Positions 7,153-16,214 of a DNA stretch of 37,094 nucleotides are shown here, in pieces. This DNA is from a virus, in IMG/VR virus record IMGVR_UViG_3300044641_002715, positions 1 to 37,094 of that record; one strand, given 5' to 3'. The notes under the pieces were generated by a model. It did not search any database, was not told the DNA's origin, and saw only the letters and a program-made list of their open reading frames with translations. Numbering within the stretch: position 1 is the first letter of the stretch; the number at the start of each line of letters is the position of its first letter. Both the position numbers and the translations under genes were made by a program.

Positions 7153-8157
7153 TTAAAATCCAGCGATTACGTTCAAATCACCAAAGCCATACTCATAAGC
7201 GATAAGTGCGCTACCGATTAAGTAGTAGGTATCGTCTTTTTTCTCGTACCATGCTTCTTGTTGTGCTAAACCGTTTGCATCCATCAATAATTTGTGGTTG
7301 CTTGGGTCAGTCAAGATTACACGGTAAGGATTTGTAGGTGCAGCAGGTGAACCTGTTAAGAAATCTTCTTCTAATCTTTCGTCAACGATAGGTACAACTA
7401 AGATTGGAATGTTTAAGAAGAAGTTAGCTTCTAAGCCATTAACGATAGACTCTCTTTGAATAATACCTGCATTTGTTTGAGTTGACACATACAAGTAATT
7501 CAAGTAAGCATCATTAACCGCTTCATTCCAAATCCATGTCTTAGCATTCTTAGCCACGCCTTTTAACTGTCTGCTTTGCTTATCATAAATGCCTTTCATA
7601 GTAGCAAAGAAGTTAGTAGGACTCAAATCAGAAGCCGTAATAGCACCTGCAAAAACAGTACCATCTGAAGCGTTTGCACCTGCTTTCAACTTCTTATAAA
7701 TACCATCAAACGGAGTGTAGTAAGGTACTGCGCTAATAGTATCACCTAAGAACAAGAATGATAATAAATCTCTGTTAAATGCATACTGTTGTTGTGTAGC
7801 CATGAACGCTAATACTTCTGCACTTAACTCACCACGTCTCCAACCATCAGGCAAACCACCTGCATAGATAGTGTTGATTAATGGAGTGTAGCATTGTTCT
7901 ACTGCTGCTTCAATTTCAACAGGAACTAATGTCTTTTTCGTTACATCTGTTGAACCGTTGAAGTTCCAACCACATGCTACTTTCTTGCTTGAAATCTTAT
8001 CCAAGTTTTGAGTAAAGTAAAGCTCGTGGTTCTTAAAAGGACCTACCAACATATCAAACGGTAAAGATTGAATTTGTGGGTCGTTCAATAAAGGTTTAAC
8101 GTACAGGTTATATCCTTCTGTTTCCTGTACAGGTACTGTGTTAATTACGTTTGCCAT
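7153..8157 (-). CDS. Major capsid protein
   Basis: A 334-residue protein starting MANVINTVPVQETEGYNLYV, directly after the protease/scaffold gene with only 3 nt between them. It has a long-helix-like region with VEIEAAVEQCYTPLINTIYA, a central domain (TWIWNEAVNDAYLNYLY) and a C-terminal beta-rich part ending VIAGF, compatible with an HK97-fold shell protein. Length, gene order (protease, scaffold, capsid) and a more GC-biased codon use than its neighbours support high expression. Confidence 0.85.
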   Translation of the reverse strand: MANVINTVPVQETEGYNLYVKPLLNDPQIQSLPFDMLVGPFKNHELYFTQNLDKISSKKVACGWNFNGSTDVTKKTLVPVEIEAAVEQCYTPLINTIYAGGLPDGWRRGELSAEVLAFMATQQQYAFNRDLLSFLFLGDTISAVPYYTPFDGIYKKLKAGANASDGTVFAGAITASDLSPTNFFATMKGIYDKQSRQLKGVAKNAKTWIWNEAVNDAYLNYLYVSTQTNAGIIQRESIVNGLEANFFLNIPILVVPIVDERLEEDFLTGSPAAPTNPYRVILTDPSNHKLLMDANGLAQQEAWYEKKDDTYYLIGSALIAYEYGFGDLNVIAGF

Positions 8158-8160
8158 GTC

Positions 8161-8709
8161 TTATTTTTTTTTATTTTGATTAATAATTTCTATTGCTTTA
8201 GCTTTAGCAGAAACTTTTTCAGGCTCACCGCCTTTAGGAAAGTCTTGCTCATTTTCTATTTTGCCTGTAAGGATTTGATTTTTGAAATTCAAAAACTCAC
8301 GATTAGCGTTCTCGAAGTTGGTTTCAACTTCTGCTTTTACTGTTTCTAATTCGGTAACTTTAGCGTTTAATGCTTCTGCATTTGCTTTAGCTTCTGCTAA
8401 TTCTCTTTTTAATGCTTCTACATCTTCTGCTTCTTTTACTTCCGTAACGATACCGCCTGCTACTACAATGGTTCTGCCATCTTCTGTAACGTGTTCGCCA
8501 TCAGGTGCAGGTGTGTCGGTCATGTTGCCATCTTCCATAAGGAAAACTCTTTTACCCATGAAGTCGCCATCTTCTGTTTCAACAAAAACTTCGTTACCAT
8601 CTTCAAGTTTTACTACTTGGTTTTTAATGGTTAGCTTAAAAAGGTTTTTAATAGTGTTGAATTTTTTTTCAATCCAACTTTTTTGTTCATCGGTAAACTG
8701 TGTTGCCAT
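8161..8709 (-). CDS. Possible internally started scaffold protein
   Basis: In frame with the protease gene, codon 193 is an ATG preceded by ATAAAAATAGATAAC, an A-rich context like other starts here. The product would be a 182-residue acidic, coiled-coil scaffold without the protease domain. Nested scaffold genes inside protease genes are well known (lambda C/Nu3), but internal initiation here is inferred only. Confidence 0.4.
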   Translation of the reverse strand: MATQFTDEQKSWIEKKFNTIKNLFKLTIKNQVVKLEDGNEVFVETEDGDFMGKRVFLMEDGNMTDTPAPDGEHVTEDGRTIVVAGGIVTEVKEAEDVEALKRELAEAKANAEALNAKVTELETVKAEVETNFENANREFLNFKNQILTGKIENEQDFPKGGEPEKVSAKAKAIEIINQNKKK

Positions 8710-9285
8710 GTTATCTATTTTTATTTGTGCTTTAATTGGTAATTGATTTCTAAATGATGTTGAGATTGAATTTTCTATGCTGCCTATCAATCCGATTTCA
8801 AGCATTTTATCAGCAGTAAGTTTTATTTCATTTTGCATTAAGTGCAATATTTCTTCTGCTTTTGCTGTTAATCTTTTTAAATAGAAATTGTAAATCTTTT
8901 CTTCTTCATGCTTCAAGTCCTCTGATAATTTTTTCAAATCGTCAGCTTCCATTGGAGTAGGTGATTGCGGTGTCCAAATGGGATTGTGAATGTAGCCTGT
9001 TGAGTTCTTTGTTGACCTTACATTATCTTTAGGCAAAGCACCAATTATAATAGTTGTTATTGAAGCAACCATGCCTTCAATTTTTGCTGTTACCTTTTTA
9101 GTATTCTGTAGCGAAACTAAGTAGTCATGTATTGCCCACCCCTCATAAACATCGCCACCTTCTGAATTAATAAACAACTCTATTTCGGTAACATCGGGAT
9201 TGCTTTCAACCATAGATTTTAAAGTAGAAAGGCTAAACCCTCCGTACTTGTCAATATATCCATCTATGTTTATTTTTAACTTCAT
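8161..9285 (-). CDS. ClpP-like prohead protease fused to scaffold domain
   Basis: Residues 1-180 are a ClpP/S14-type serine protease: NSEGGDVYEGWAIHDYL, catalytic Ser75 in GMVASITTII and His100 in GYIHNPIW. The rest (193-374) is acidic and coiled-coil rich (ALKRELAEAKANAEALNAKV) with a DGEHVTEDGRTIVVAGG segment, as in scaffold domains of Bacteroidota phages. ATG 8709 (MATQFTDEQKSW) after an A-rich stretch may start a separate 182-residue scaffold. The protease would cleave scaffold during head maturation. The gene diverges from the plus-strand RHH gene, leaving 57 bp for both promoters. Confidence 0.85.
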   Translation of the reverse strand: MKLKINIDGYIDKYGGFSLSTLKSMVESNPDVTEIELFINSEGGDVYEGWAIHDYLVSLQNTKKVTAKIEGMVASITTIIIGALPKDNVRSTKNSTGYIHNPIWTPQSPTPMEADDLKKLSEDLKHEEEKIYNFYLKRLTAKAEEILHLMQNEIKLTADKMLEIGLIGSIENSISTSFRNQLPIKAQIKIDNMATQFTDEQKSWIEKKFNTIKNLFKLTIKNQVVKLEDGNEVFVETEDGDFMGKRVFLMEDGNMTDTPAPDGEHVTEDGRTIVVAGGIVTEVKEAEDVEALKRELAEAKANAEALNAKVTELETVKAEVETNFENANREFLNFKNQILTGKIENEQDFPKGGEPEKVSAKAKAIEIINQNKKK

Positions 9286-9342
9286 GGTGTAAAAATTTGT
9301 ATTTTACTACCAATTCATTATATTTAAGCCCAAATTAGCCCA

Positions 9343-9516
9343 ATGGATAAACTGCCCTATAAGAAACAAGTAAAAACTACATTAAAAGGGGATTTGTTAA
9401 GTAAGTTTCGTTTCTTTATGCACGATGAAGGAATGAGGGAAAGTGAAGCACTTAAATACTTTGTAGTAAAAGGATTGAGAGAATTAACCTACAATAAAAA
9501 CTTAGAAAAAAAATGA
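9343..9516 (+). CDS. Small ribbon-helix-helix-like protein
   Basis: A 57-residue basic protein, MDKLPYKKQVKTTLKGDLLS, with a strand (QVKTTL) then two helices (DLLSKFRFFMHDEGMRESEA, LKYFVVKGLREL), the pattern of Arc/MetJ-type ribbon-helix-helix DNA-binding proteins. It is on the plus strand, opposite to the surrounding virion genes, and its TGA overlaps the ATG of the lipoprotein gene (ATGA), so the two are coupled. It may repress its own small operon or the divergent protease promoter. Confidence 0.6.
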   Translation: MDKLPYKKQVKTTLKGDLLSKFRFFMHDEGMRESEALKYFVVKGLRELTYNKNLEKK

Positions 9517-9803
9517 AATTACTAACAACATTAGCAGTAGCACTATTATTATTTAGCTGCGGGAAAAGAGATTGTAATGGGCATTACATGGATTTTGAAA
9601 ACACTACATTTAGAGTAATGTGGGTAAAATTAGGTAACGAAGTATTAGCTACCATACCGCCCTCTGGAATGGAGGTTGTAAAGTTTGCTAAATGTGATAC
9701 TACTTATAGTATTGCCTTTATATCACATGGGTATAAGGATAAGTTACACCAAGTCTATGTGCCTTGTTGCGACACTACTTATTATCACGGTAACGTGCAG
9801 TAA
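9513..9803 (+). CDS. Small Cys-rich lipoprotein
   Basis: A 96-residue protein with a signal peptide and lipobox (MKLLTTLAVALLLFSCGKRD; acylated Cys16), then a short extracytoplasmic domain with paired Cys (KRDCNGH, AKCDTTY, VPCCDTTY). It would be anchored in the outer or inner membrane of the host. It is coupled to the upstream RHH gene and converges tail to tail with the tape measure gene with no spacer. A lipoprotein in an independent minus-to-plus island suggests a moron, perhaps for superinfection exclusion, but no family was recognised. Confidence 0.65.
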   Translation: MKLLTTLAVALLLFSCGKRDCNGHYMDFENTTFRVMWVKLGNEVLATIPPSGMEVVKFAKCDTTYSIAFISHGYKDKLHQVYVPCCDTTYYHGNVQ

Positions 9804-12308
9804 TTATAGTTCGCTAACCCTAACTGATTTATTTCTCTTAGCTGTTTTGCGGTCTAATTCAACTATACTTAATTCCGGTGCAGGCATTGCGCTTAATGCC
9901 CTTACTATTTCTCTATTCTGTTGTATTTGTTCATTCACTCTTATACGTGCTGTTTGTCTTGGTAATGTGGTATTGATAGCCCCACCATCTTGTAAAAATG
10001 AACTTGTAGTATTCCACGATTTACCGCCAAATGCTTTATTGATATTTGAATAGTGCTTAATAGCTTGGTAGGCGTTTTTCTTCATCACGAATAGACCTTC
10101 GCCTTGTTCTACTTCTGCAACAGGCTTACCATCTAAAGCCAATTGTACACCACCCTGACTATGTGATTTACCGCCTATTTCTATTTCACCGCCTTGCTCA
10201 AATTGTGGAACTGTTTGTGCAATTGTTTGTGCTGCAATTGTTGCGATACTTATGCCCGCTTGTACGTTATTTCTTACCCTTAATGCTGCTGCTGTTCCTT
10301 GTGCTGCGAAAAATGCAGGATTTGGAAAACCTAAAGGGTTAATAGGTGCAACGCTTGTAGCATTAGCTGTTATTAACGCATTGGCTCGCTGTGTATTAAT
10401 TATTACATCTGCTATTGCTGCTGCTTTTTCCGCTACTAAAAAAATTGTTTGTAATTCATTATTGTTTTTTGCAAGTTCTTTAGCAATTCCTATAACACCT
10501 TGTGCTGCTGCTAATTTTGCGTCTTGTATTGCTTGTTCGGCTTGTACAACTTGTTCTAATATTTCTATACGTTCTTGAGCTGCTTCACGCTCTGCATTGA
10601 GTTCTAATTGTAGTTTATCAAATTGAGCATCTGTTTCTTTTTGGTTAAACTCATCAATAACCTCTAATCTTTCCTCTCTAAACTTTGCAGTTATTTCCGC
10701 TTCTGTTAAACCTGATTGCTCTAAGAAATTACGCCTTTGTTCTTGCTGAAGGTCTAATAGCTCTAATTCTTTTTCTACTCCTTTTGTAAATTCTTCAATA
10801 GCTTTCTGTTGGTTTTCAGTGGCTATTTTTTGATAATCAATAACGGCTTTAGTAGTTTCCTTTATTGCTTTCGTTTGGTCTTTCTGCTCTTTATTCAACA
10901 ATTTTATTAATGATAACTGCTTTTCTTTGCCAGCTGCCTGTACTTTTATTAATTCCGCTTCAAGGTCTTGTAATTCTTTATTACCCTCCCTATCTGTTAT
11001 GTTTTGAGATTGAGTAAGTTTTAATTCTTCGATTTTTTTCTTTACAATATCCTCTTCTAACTTTTGTAGTTCGGCTGTATTTTTTAGTATTTCATCTGTT
11101 GCTGCTTTGCGTTCTTTTTGCGTTGAGTTTACAGACTTAGCAATGATTAACAACTCTGTTTCTCTTGTTGCTGTTTCTGCTCTACGTTTATTTATTGCCC
11201 CCTCTAAATCTTCAAGTTCTCTTTGTATGTTTACTATTTGCTGTTGTTTCTTGGCTGCATCGCTTAAAAACTTTCCTGCATTCTTAGCACCTTGCTCTAA
11301 TTTATCTGTTAGGTTTTCTACTCCTGTTCCGATTTGCGCTATGCCATTAGTTATTTTTTTAGTATCTCTTTCCAATATGCCATCTAACACTACTTTAAAC
11401 CCTTGTAATCTATTTATTAAATTGCCTTGTAAAAATGTAATTAAATCGGTAATGGCTTTCTTTGGATTAGAAAATATATCAATTAACTGCACTCCTAACT
11501 TTTGCGCTTCCCCAAATAGTGCTTTAAACACTCCTGTAACATTGGCTATTGCATCTTCTAATAAGTCTGCACCCCTTTCAGTTGTGGCAAATGCAGCTAC
11601 TAATGAGCCTAATAAAACTACAAAAGCACCAATACCGGTGGCAATTAAAGCTAATCTAAGCACGTTCATTGCTGCTGATAACCCAGCAGTTGAAATTATA
11701 CTTAGTTTAGTCGCCCCATCTGCTGCCTTTTGTCCTGTTATGTATCCTGCTAATTGCACTTTAGCATCTGCAAGGGCTGCCTTATAAGTATTAAATGTAG
11801 TGTTTAATGAGCCTAAAGAAACACCAAAGATTTGAATTTCACTTACTGCATCTTTTAAAGCACCTTCATAATTACCTACGTTACGCCTTGCATCACCTAT
11901 TACACCTTCTTGTTGTTTAAGAGTATCGCTTAATGTTTTAATTTGGTTTGTTGCTTCTGTACTTGGGTTCTTTAAATTAATATATTGAGCCGTTAATTGT
12001 TTTAGTAAATCTCTGTTTTGCTGAATTGAATTATTGGCAAAGTTTACAGTATCGGTTGCTTGTTTTTGAACTTGGGCATAGCCTTCAACCTGTCGGCTTA
12101 GATTGCGTTGCTCATTAGATAAGTTCTTTAATATAATAGCATTGGCTTCATAGCTCTTAGCTGCTTCGGCACTTGTGGCATTACCTGCTTTTACTTGCTC
12201 TGCTAACTTCTTTTGCTCTTCTTTAAGCAATAGAGTGCTTTCACGAAGTTGTGCTAACTTCTGAATTGCACTTGCTGCATCTATATCGAATACTACTACT
12301 TCTGCCAT
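9804..12308 (-). CDS. Tail tape measure protein
   Basis: An 834-residue protein with long heptad-rich coiled coils (residues about 1-130 and 360-620), a hydrophobic transmembrane-like segment near 205-240 (ALIATGIGAFVVLLGSLVAA) and a C-terminal globular part (EIGGKSHSQGGVQLALDGKP). This is the composition of a tape measure, which sets tail length and is ejected with the DNA. It is the longest gene here and lies between tail genes and the protease. At 834 residues it predicts a tail of roughly 120 nm by the usual 0.15 nm per residue. Confidence 0.85.
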   Translation of the reverse strand: MAEVVVFDIDAASAIQKLAQLRESTLLLKEEQKKLAEQVKAGNATSAEAAKSYEANAIILKNLSNEQRNLSRQVEGYAQVQKQATDTVNFANNSIQQNRDLLKQLTAQYINLKNPSTEATNQIKTLSDTLKQQEGVIGDARRNVGNYEGALKDAVSEIQIFGVSLGSLNTTFNTYKAALADAKVQLAGYITGQKAADGATKLSIISTAGLSAAMNVLRLALIATGIGAFVVLLGSLVAAFATTERGADLLEDAIANVTGVFKALFGEAQKLGVQLIDIFSNPKKAITDLITFLQGNLINRLQGFKVVLDGILERDTKKITNGIAQIGTGVENLTDKLEQGAKNAGKFLSDAAKKQQQIVNIQRELEDLEGAINKRRAETATRETELLIIAKSVNSTQKERKAATDEILKNTAELQKLEEDIVKKKIEELKLTQSQNITDREGNKELQDLEAELIKVQAAGKEKQLSLIKLLNKEQKDQTKAIKETTKAVIDYQKIATENQQKAIEEFTKGVEKELELLDLQQEQRRNFLEQSGLTEAEITAKFREERLEVIDEFNQKETDAQFDKLQLELNAEREAAQERIEILEQVVQAEQAIQDAKLAAAQGVIGIAKELAKNNNELQTIFLVAEKAAAIADVIINTQRANALITANATSVAPINPLGFPNPAFFAAQGTAAALRVRNNVQAGISIATIAAQTIAQTVPQFEQGGEIEIGGKSHSQGGVQLALDGKPVAEVEQGEGLFVMKKNAYQAIKHYSNINKAFGGKSWNTTSSFLQDGGAINTTLPRQTARIRVNEQIQQNREIVRALSAMPAPELSIVELDRKTAKRNKSVRVSEL

Positions 12309-14308
12309 TATCTTAATTTTACTAATTCTACTTCTGTTGCTTCACTACTGCCATAATCAAAACCACTTATCTTACTAATATAAAAATACGCATTATGTTT
12401 ATCTAAATAAATAGGCTTCAAAAAATCAAGTTGCTGAATGTCTAAAGCATTTAACCTAATGTTTTCGGTTACTATTTTAGTTCGTGTTAAAACGCTTTGT
12501 AATCCACCATAATAAAGCGGAATAAGGTTATTGGCAAATCCTAAGTTTACTTCTTTACCTGCCAACATAAACCACGGTAATGGCAAATCAACGTTTGTGG
12601 TTAAGGTGCTGCTACCATCTGAATAAATTACACTCGGAACGGTGGTTTCTCTATTTAAAAATAATATTCTTGATTCTACTTTGTCTGTTGGTTTTGTTTC
12701 TGGTGGGCTATCATCATTTGTCCTAAATATTTTTATTTTAGGTATTACAAACGCTTGTAGCCTGCTATCCATTTCTGTTGCTGCAAAAGGCAACTCCACA
12801 AATTCTTCTTCGCTGTCTAAAGTTTCATCGTCAATATTTATCGTGCCATTTGAACCCTGAATAAATGTAGGGTCAATGCTGCCATCTTCTTTATACGTTA
12901 GCGTGTTGCTTTGAGCATATTTATCTAATTCAAATTCTAATTGCTCATTGTCTGTATAATCTAACTTTGAACTCCAATCTAAAGCTAATCCTATATTATT
13001 ACTAATGTCGTTAAACTTATTAATATAAACAGTCTTAGTATCTTCATTCACATTTATTAATAAACAAAACATTTGTAGATAGGCTTTCAGTAAATCGGAT
13101 TGCTTTAGTTTGCTTTCTAAATATTCAAATAATAATTCCCTACCAAATTTTATTGATAAGTCTAAACTTTTTATATCATATCTTGAATTTTGTATAGTTA
13201 CAGGTGGAGAAACTACTATGCCTTCTAAAGATATTACTATACACCCTACTTTATCCCCTGCGCTAAATTCTGCTTGATATGTTAATGGCAAATCAAATGA
13301 TGTTACTGAAGTCACATTATCTGACTTTGCTATTTCTTCTAATACCGTTCCATTTAATTTATATATCACTCCTGCTGTTACACCTGCTGCATTCTTTATG
13401 CCTTGAATATTAAATGTCAACTGATACTCACCATCAAAAGGTATTTCATAATACTCTAATGTAGTAGTAAATGGGTCTAATGGTTCACCTGTCAATGCTC
13501 CATCACTTGTAAATGTATTAGTTTCTGTATCTAATTGTTCACCGCTTGTATTATCAAAAGTTATATTGTTGTATGTTAAATAAAATGTGGTTTTATCTTT
13601 GTTAAAAACTGAAGTATTGCTCCCTGAAAATGTTGAGGTGCTATTAATTTGATTTGGGTTGCTACTAATTATTGGCAATATTAAATCAGCCTTTTGATAA
13701 TTAATATCATTCAACAAATTATTAACTAATGTATATCCCGCATCTAAACAAATATTCTCTAACATTTCATCTACAAATAAACAAGGGTAGCAATACCTTA
13801 CATCAAAGGTTTTACTTGTATTATTCATGATGTTATTTGGGCTGTCAGCGTGCCAATCAATTAAAGGGTAAACATATCCATCTGTATTATCCCTGCTGTC
13901 GTAAACATTTGTAAGATTAAATTCATGGTTTAAAGATGGCAAATAACTTAGTTCTCTAAGTTGCTTATTTTTGATAGCATCAAAAAAACTTGCATTACCA
14001 CCATATAACCTTATGTTGAAGTTATCTTGTATGCTTTCAATATCGGCAAATCGTATGTTCTGGTCTATGCCATCTACATAAACTCTTGCTTTTAATCGTC
14101 TGTAAGGTCTTAGCGTTGTATTATTAACTATGTCGCTATTTTCTAAAATAGCTTTGTTATTGGCTGTTTTAGGAATGTCAAAGTTAATTCCCCTAAACCC
14201 TTGCCTTGTACTGAAGTTTCCTATTTCAGCAATAGAATAATCCGTTTGGATTTTCTCATCTCCAATCAAATCTATTAACTCATCTTCGATATAGAGTTCT
14301 ACTGCCAT
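12308..14308 (-). CDS. Tail-associated protein, probably baseplate/tail tip
   Basis: This 666-residue protein directly precedes the tape measure in transcription (start and stop share one base). Early residues (YIEDELIDLIGDEKIQTDYS) and later segments (LFEYLESKLKQSDLLKAYLQ; FVELPFAATEMD) are mixed beta and helical, as in large minor tail proteins of Bacteroidota siphoviruses. I see no enzymatic motif. Its position among tail genes is the main evidence, and it may be the distal tail or hub protein. Confidence 0.55.
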   Translation of the reverse strand: MAVELYIEDELIDLIGDEKIQTDYSIAEIGNFSTRQGFRGINFDIPKTANNKAILENSDIVNNTTLRPYRRLKARVYVDGIDQNIRFADIESIQDNFNIRLYGGNASFFDAIKNKQLRELSYLPSLNHEFNLTNVYDSRDNTDGYVYPLIDWHADSPNNIMNNTSKTFDVRYCYPCLFVDEMLENICLDAGYTLVNNLLNDINYQKADLILPIISSNPNQINSTSTFSGSNTSVFNKDKTTFYLTYNNITFDNTSGEQLDTETNTFTSDGALTGEPLDPFTTTLEYYEIPFDGEYQLTFNIQGIKNAAGVTAGVIYKLNGTVLEEIAKSDNVTSVTSFDLPLTYQAEFSAGDKVGCIVISLEGIVVSPPVTIQNSRYDIKSLDLSIKFGRELLFEYLESKLKQSDLLKAYLQMFCLLINVNEDTKTVYINKFNDISNNIGLALDWSSKLDYTDNEQLEFELDKYAQSNTLTYKEDGSIDPTFIQGSNGTINIDDETLDSEEEFVELPFAATEMDSRLQAFVIPKIKIFRTNDDSPPETKPTDKVESRILFLNRETTVPSVIYSDGSSTLTTNVDLPLPWFMLAGKEVNLGFANNLIPLYYGGLQSVLTRTKIVTENIRLNALDIQQLDFLKPIYLDKHNAYFYISKISGFDYGSSEATEVELVKLR

Positions 14309-14970
14309 TATTGTCGTTGGATTTGAATTTCTTTAGCAAATAAGAACCTAACTGCTACATCAAATAGTTTATCCCTCGAAGTATATTTAGTGAAGCTATC
14401 GCTGTCTAATAAAATAGGAATACCATTGTCAAATCCTGAAGGATATAAATACGCCTGTATCGAATATCTTAAACTATCTAAATAATCAACGTGCGATTTA
14501 GGTATGTTCCCTGTGGTACATATCATTGCGTTATAGACTTCTTTCTTCTCAGTATACTTAATAACTTTTTGAATAGTCTTAAAGGTATTGCCGTTATCCT
14601 GTTCAACTTCAAATGTCTTAATGCCTGTAAAGATATAATTTTGCCAACCGCCCTGCGGATTAAGCCAAACAATATTGCACTGATTATTACAACAGTTGTC
14701 ATAAGCTACTTGATTGCAGTTACTAATGTTTATGTCTACTTCGTATTCTATTGTTATATCGCCCTCTGTTTCAAAAGTAAAGCTATAACTGCCCTCAGTA
14801 GGTGGGTTAATGATAAACCCATTTACATAAAGACCACTATAAGTAAGCGTTACCCATTCCGGCAATCCAACAAAGTTTCCATATTCAAGAACTTCAGGGT
14901 CGAAGTCTGGAAACAACTCAATAGCCTGCTCACCTACACAAAGATTAAATGTTTTATAATTCGTTGCCAT
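14308..14970 (-). CDS. Tail protein of unknown role
   Basis: A 220-residue protein (MATNYKTFNLCVGEQAIELF) with a Cys cluster in the middle (ISNCNQVAYDNCCNNQCNIV), an unusual number of cysteines for this phage. It overlaps the genes on both sides (17 nt and 1 nt), so it is co-translated with the tail genes. The later part (KYTSRDKLFDVAVRFLFAKE) looks like a structural domain. The family is not recognised; the tail assignment is from position. Confidence 0.5.
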   Translation of the reverse strand: MATNYKTFNLCVGEQAIELFPDFDPEVLEYGNFVGLPEWVTLTYSGLYVNGFIINPPTEGSYSFTFETEGDITIEYEVDINISNCNQVAYDNCCNNQCNIVWLNPQGGWQNYIFTGIKTFEVEQDNGNTFKTIQKVIKYTEKKEVYNAMICTTGNIPKSHVDYLDSLRYSIQAYLYPSGFDNGIPILLDSDSFTKYTSRDKLFDVAVRFLFAKEIQIQRQ

Positions 14971-15682
14971 CTAAGTATACTTTGTTTTGTATGGTATCAC
15001 CAATAATGAAAGATTGAACTGTATAACCACAATTGAATATAATCGTATCATATTGATTTAATGGTTGCCCTGTATTAGCGTAGATAGTATCAAACTCGGT
15101 GTTATCTATACTTGCGTTCGCTACTTGATATGTTTCTAATTCTTCGTTATCGAAAACTAACCTAAATCGGTTAAACATATTGAAGTCAATGCCCGATGTT
15201 GGCGGTACTATTGAAAAGATACTTTGCAAGTAACCAGATACATTCCAAGTATAGTCTAAAGTCTTCGTATTTGGCTCAACTTTAAACGTGGCTATCTTAG
15301 TATAGGGTAATTCAACATCGTATGTTTCGCCTGTCATATATCCCGAATATAAATCGAATTGTAAAACAGGTAAGTAGATAATTAATCCTGTACCTGATAA
15401 CGCACCACTGTATGCCGTTTCAACTACGAACTCGGTAGTTGAAGTAATGCTTTTAATAATGTGAAACCCCTCATAATTGCTATCTACGATATGAACTAAC
15501 TGCCCTACTTGGTAGGCAATAGGCAAAGCTATGTTAACTTCTATTTCAGCAAAACCGCTATTGTCTGTAACTGCCGTTACTGAAGTACCATAAGGAACGC
15601 CATTAAATATTATTGGCGTATGCGCTGCACTCCATTCAGCAGGCTCTACTTGAACATCTATGTAATCGTTAAGACTTGCCAC
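14954..15682 (-). CDS. Tail protein of unknown role
   Basis: A 242-residue, beta-rich protein (MASLNDYIDVQVEPAEWSAA) starting at a GTG inside the end of the preceding gene (14-nt overlap). Segments such as TEFVVETAYSGALSGTGLII and TNTGQPLNQYDTIIF-like stretches suggest a receptor-facing or tube-like beta structure. No motif identifies its function. Position among the tail genes supports a virion role. Confidence 0.5.
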   Translation of the reverse strand: MASLNDYIDVQVEPAEWSAAHTPIIFNGVPYGTSVTAVTDNSGFAEIEVNIALPIAYQVGQLVHIVDSNYEGFHIIKSITSTTEFVVETAYSGALSGTGLIIYLPVLQFDLYSGYMTGETYDVELPYTKIATFKVEPNTKTLDYTWNVSGYLQSIFSIVPPTSGIDFNMFNRFRLVFDNEELETYQVANASIDNTEFDTIYANTGQPLNQYDTIIFNCGYTVQSFIIGDTIQNKVYLDGNEL

Positions 15683-16214
15683 TTAATATTGATTTAAACT
15701 CTAAAGTTAATAACCCTGATATTTCGTTTTTAATAGCACTTGTAAAGGCTTCGTTGATAACACTACTCAACATATCACTCCCGCCCTTTTGTGCTATTAC
15801 CGTTCCTTTTTCTTTCATTTTTCTGCTAATGGCAAATATTAACCCTGCTTTCTCACTATCTGATTTGGAAGCAAAATTAAATCTACTGTTAGCACTTTGT
15901 TTCGTTTCTATCCAATCCGCTATATTGGGGAACGTTCCTCTCGGCTTGCCTTTATTCTCCCCACGTGTTTTAAATCCGTAGCGTGTATCGTTGGGATTAT
16001 ATGGTGGGTATTTGCCCGCTTTCCTGCCCTCTGAAACATTAAAGACATAACCTTCTGCATAAACTGTTACCCTACTGTCAGTCGCTTCATATCTTACGCT
16101 ATTGGCTAATTTACCTGTGTTATTAGCTGCACCAAATCCCGAATAGTCAACATTGCGGATATTATTCTGCAACCTTGTTACCGCTTGTTGTCCTATCTGG
16201 TCTAACCAACTCAT
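15669..16214 (-). CDS. Putative tail completion / head-tail joining protein
   Basis: A 181-residue protein beginning MSWLDQIGQQAVTRLQNNIR with an early basic patch and a segment SEGRKAGKYPPYNPNDTRYG, a pattern seen in HK97 gp10-like head-tail joining or neck proteins (an amphipathic helix, a GKLANSVRYEA strand, then a basic loop). It starts with an ATGA overlap after the preceding gene. The match is by feel, so the role is tentative. Confidence 0.5.
   Translation of the reverse strand: MSWLDQIGQQAVTRLQNNIRNVDYSGFGAANNTGKLANSVRYEATDSRVTVYAEGYVFNVSEGRKAGKYPPYNPNDTRYGFKTRGENKGKPRGTFPNIADWIETKQSANSRFNFASKSDSEKAGLIFAISRKMKEKGTVIAQKGGSDMLSSVINEAFTSAIKNEISGLLTLEFKSILSGKS

Noticed and set aside
11107-11787. 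Long plus-strand open frame (226 codons) in the tape measure gene
   Set aside because: It is the antisense of a clear, repetitive, Ala/Leu-rich coding region; the translation is rich in Ser, Cys and Thr without any domain, and the neighbouring genes are on the other strand.
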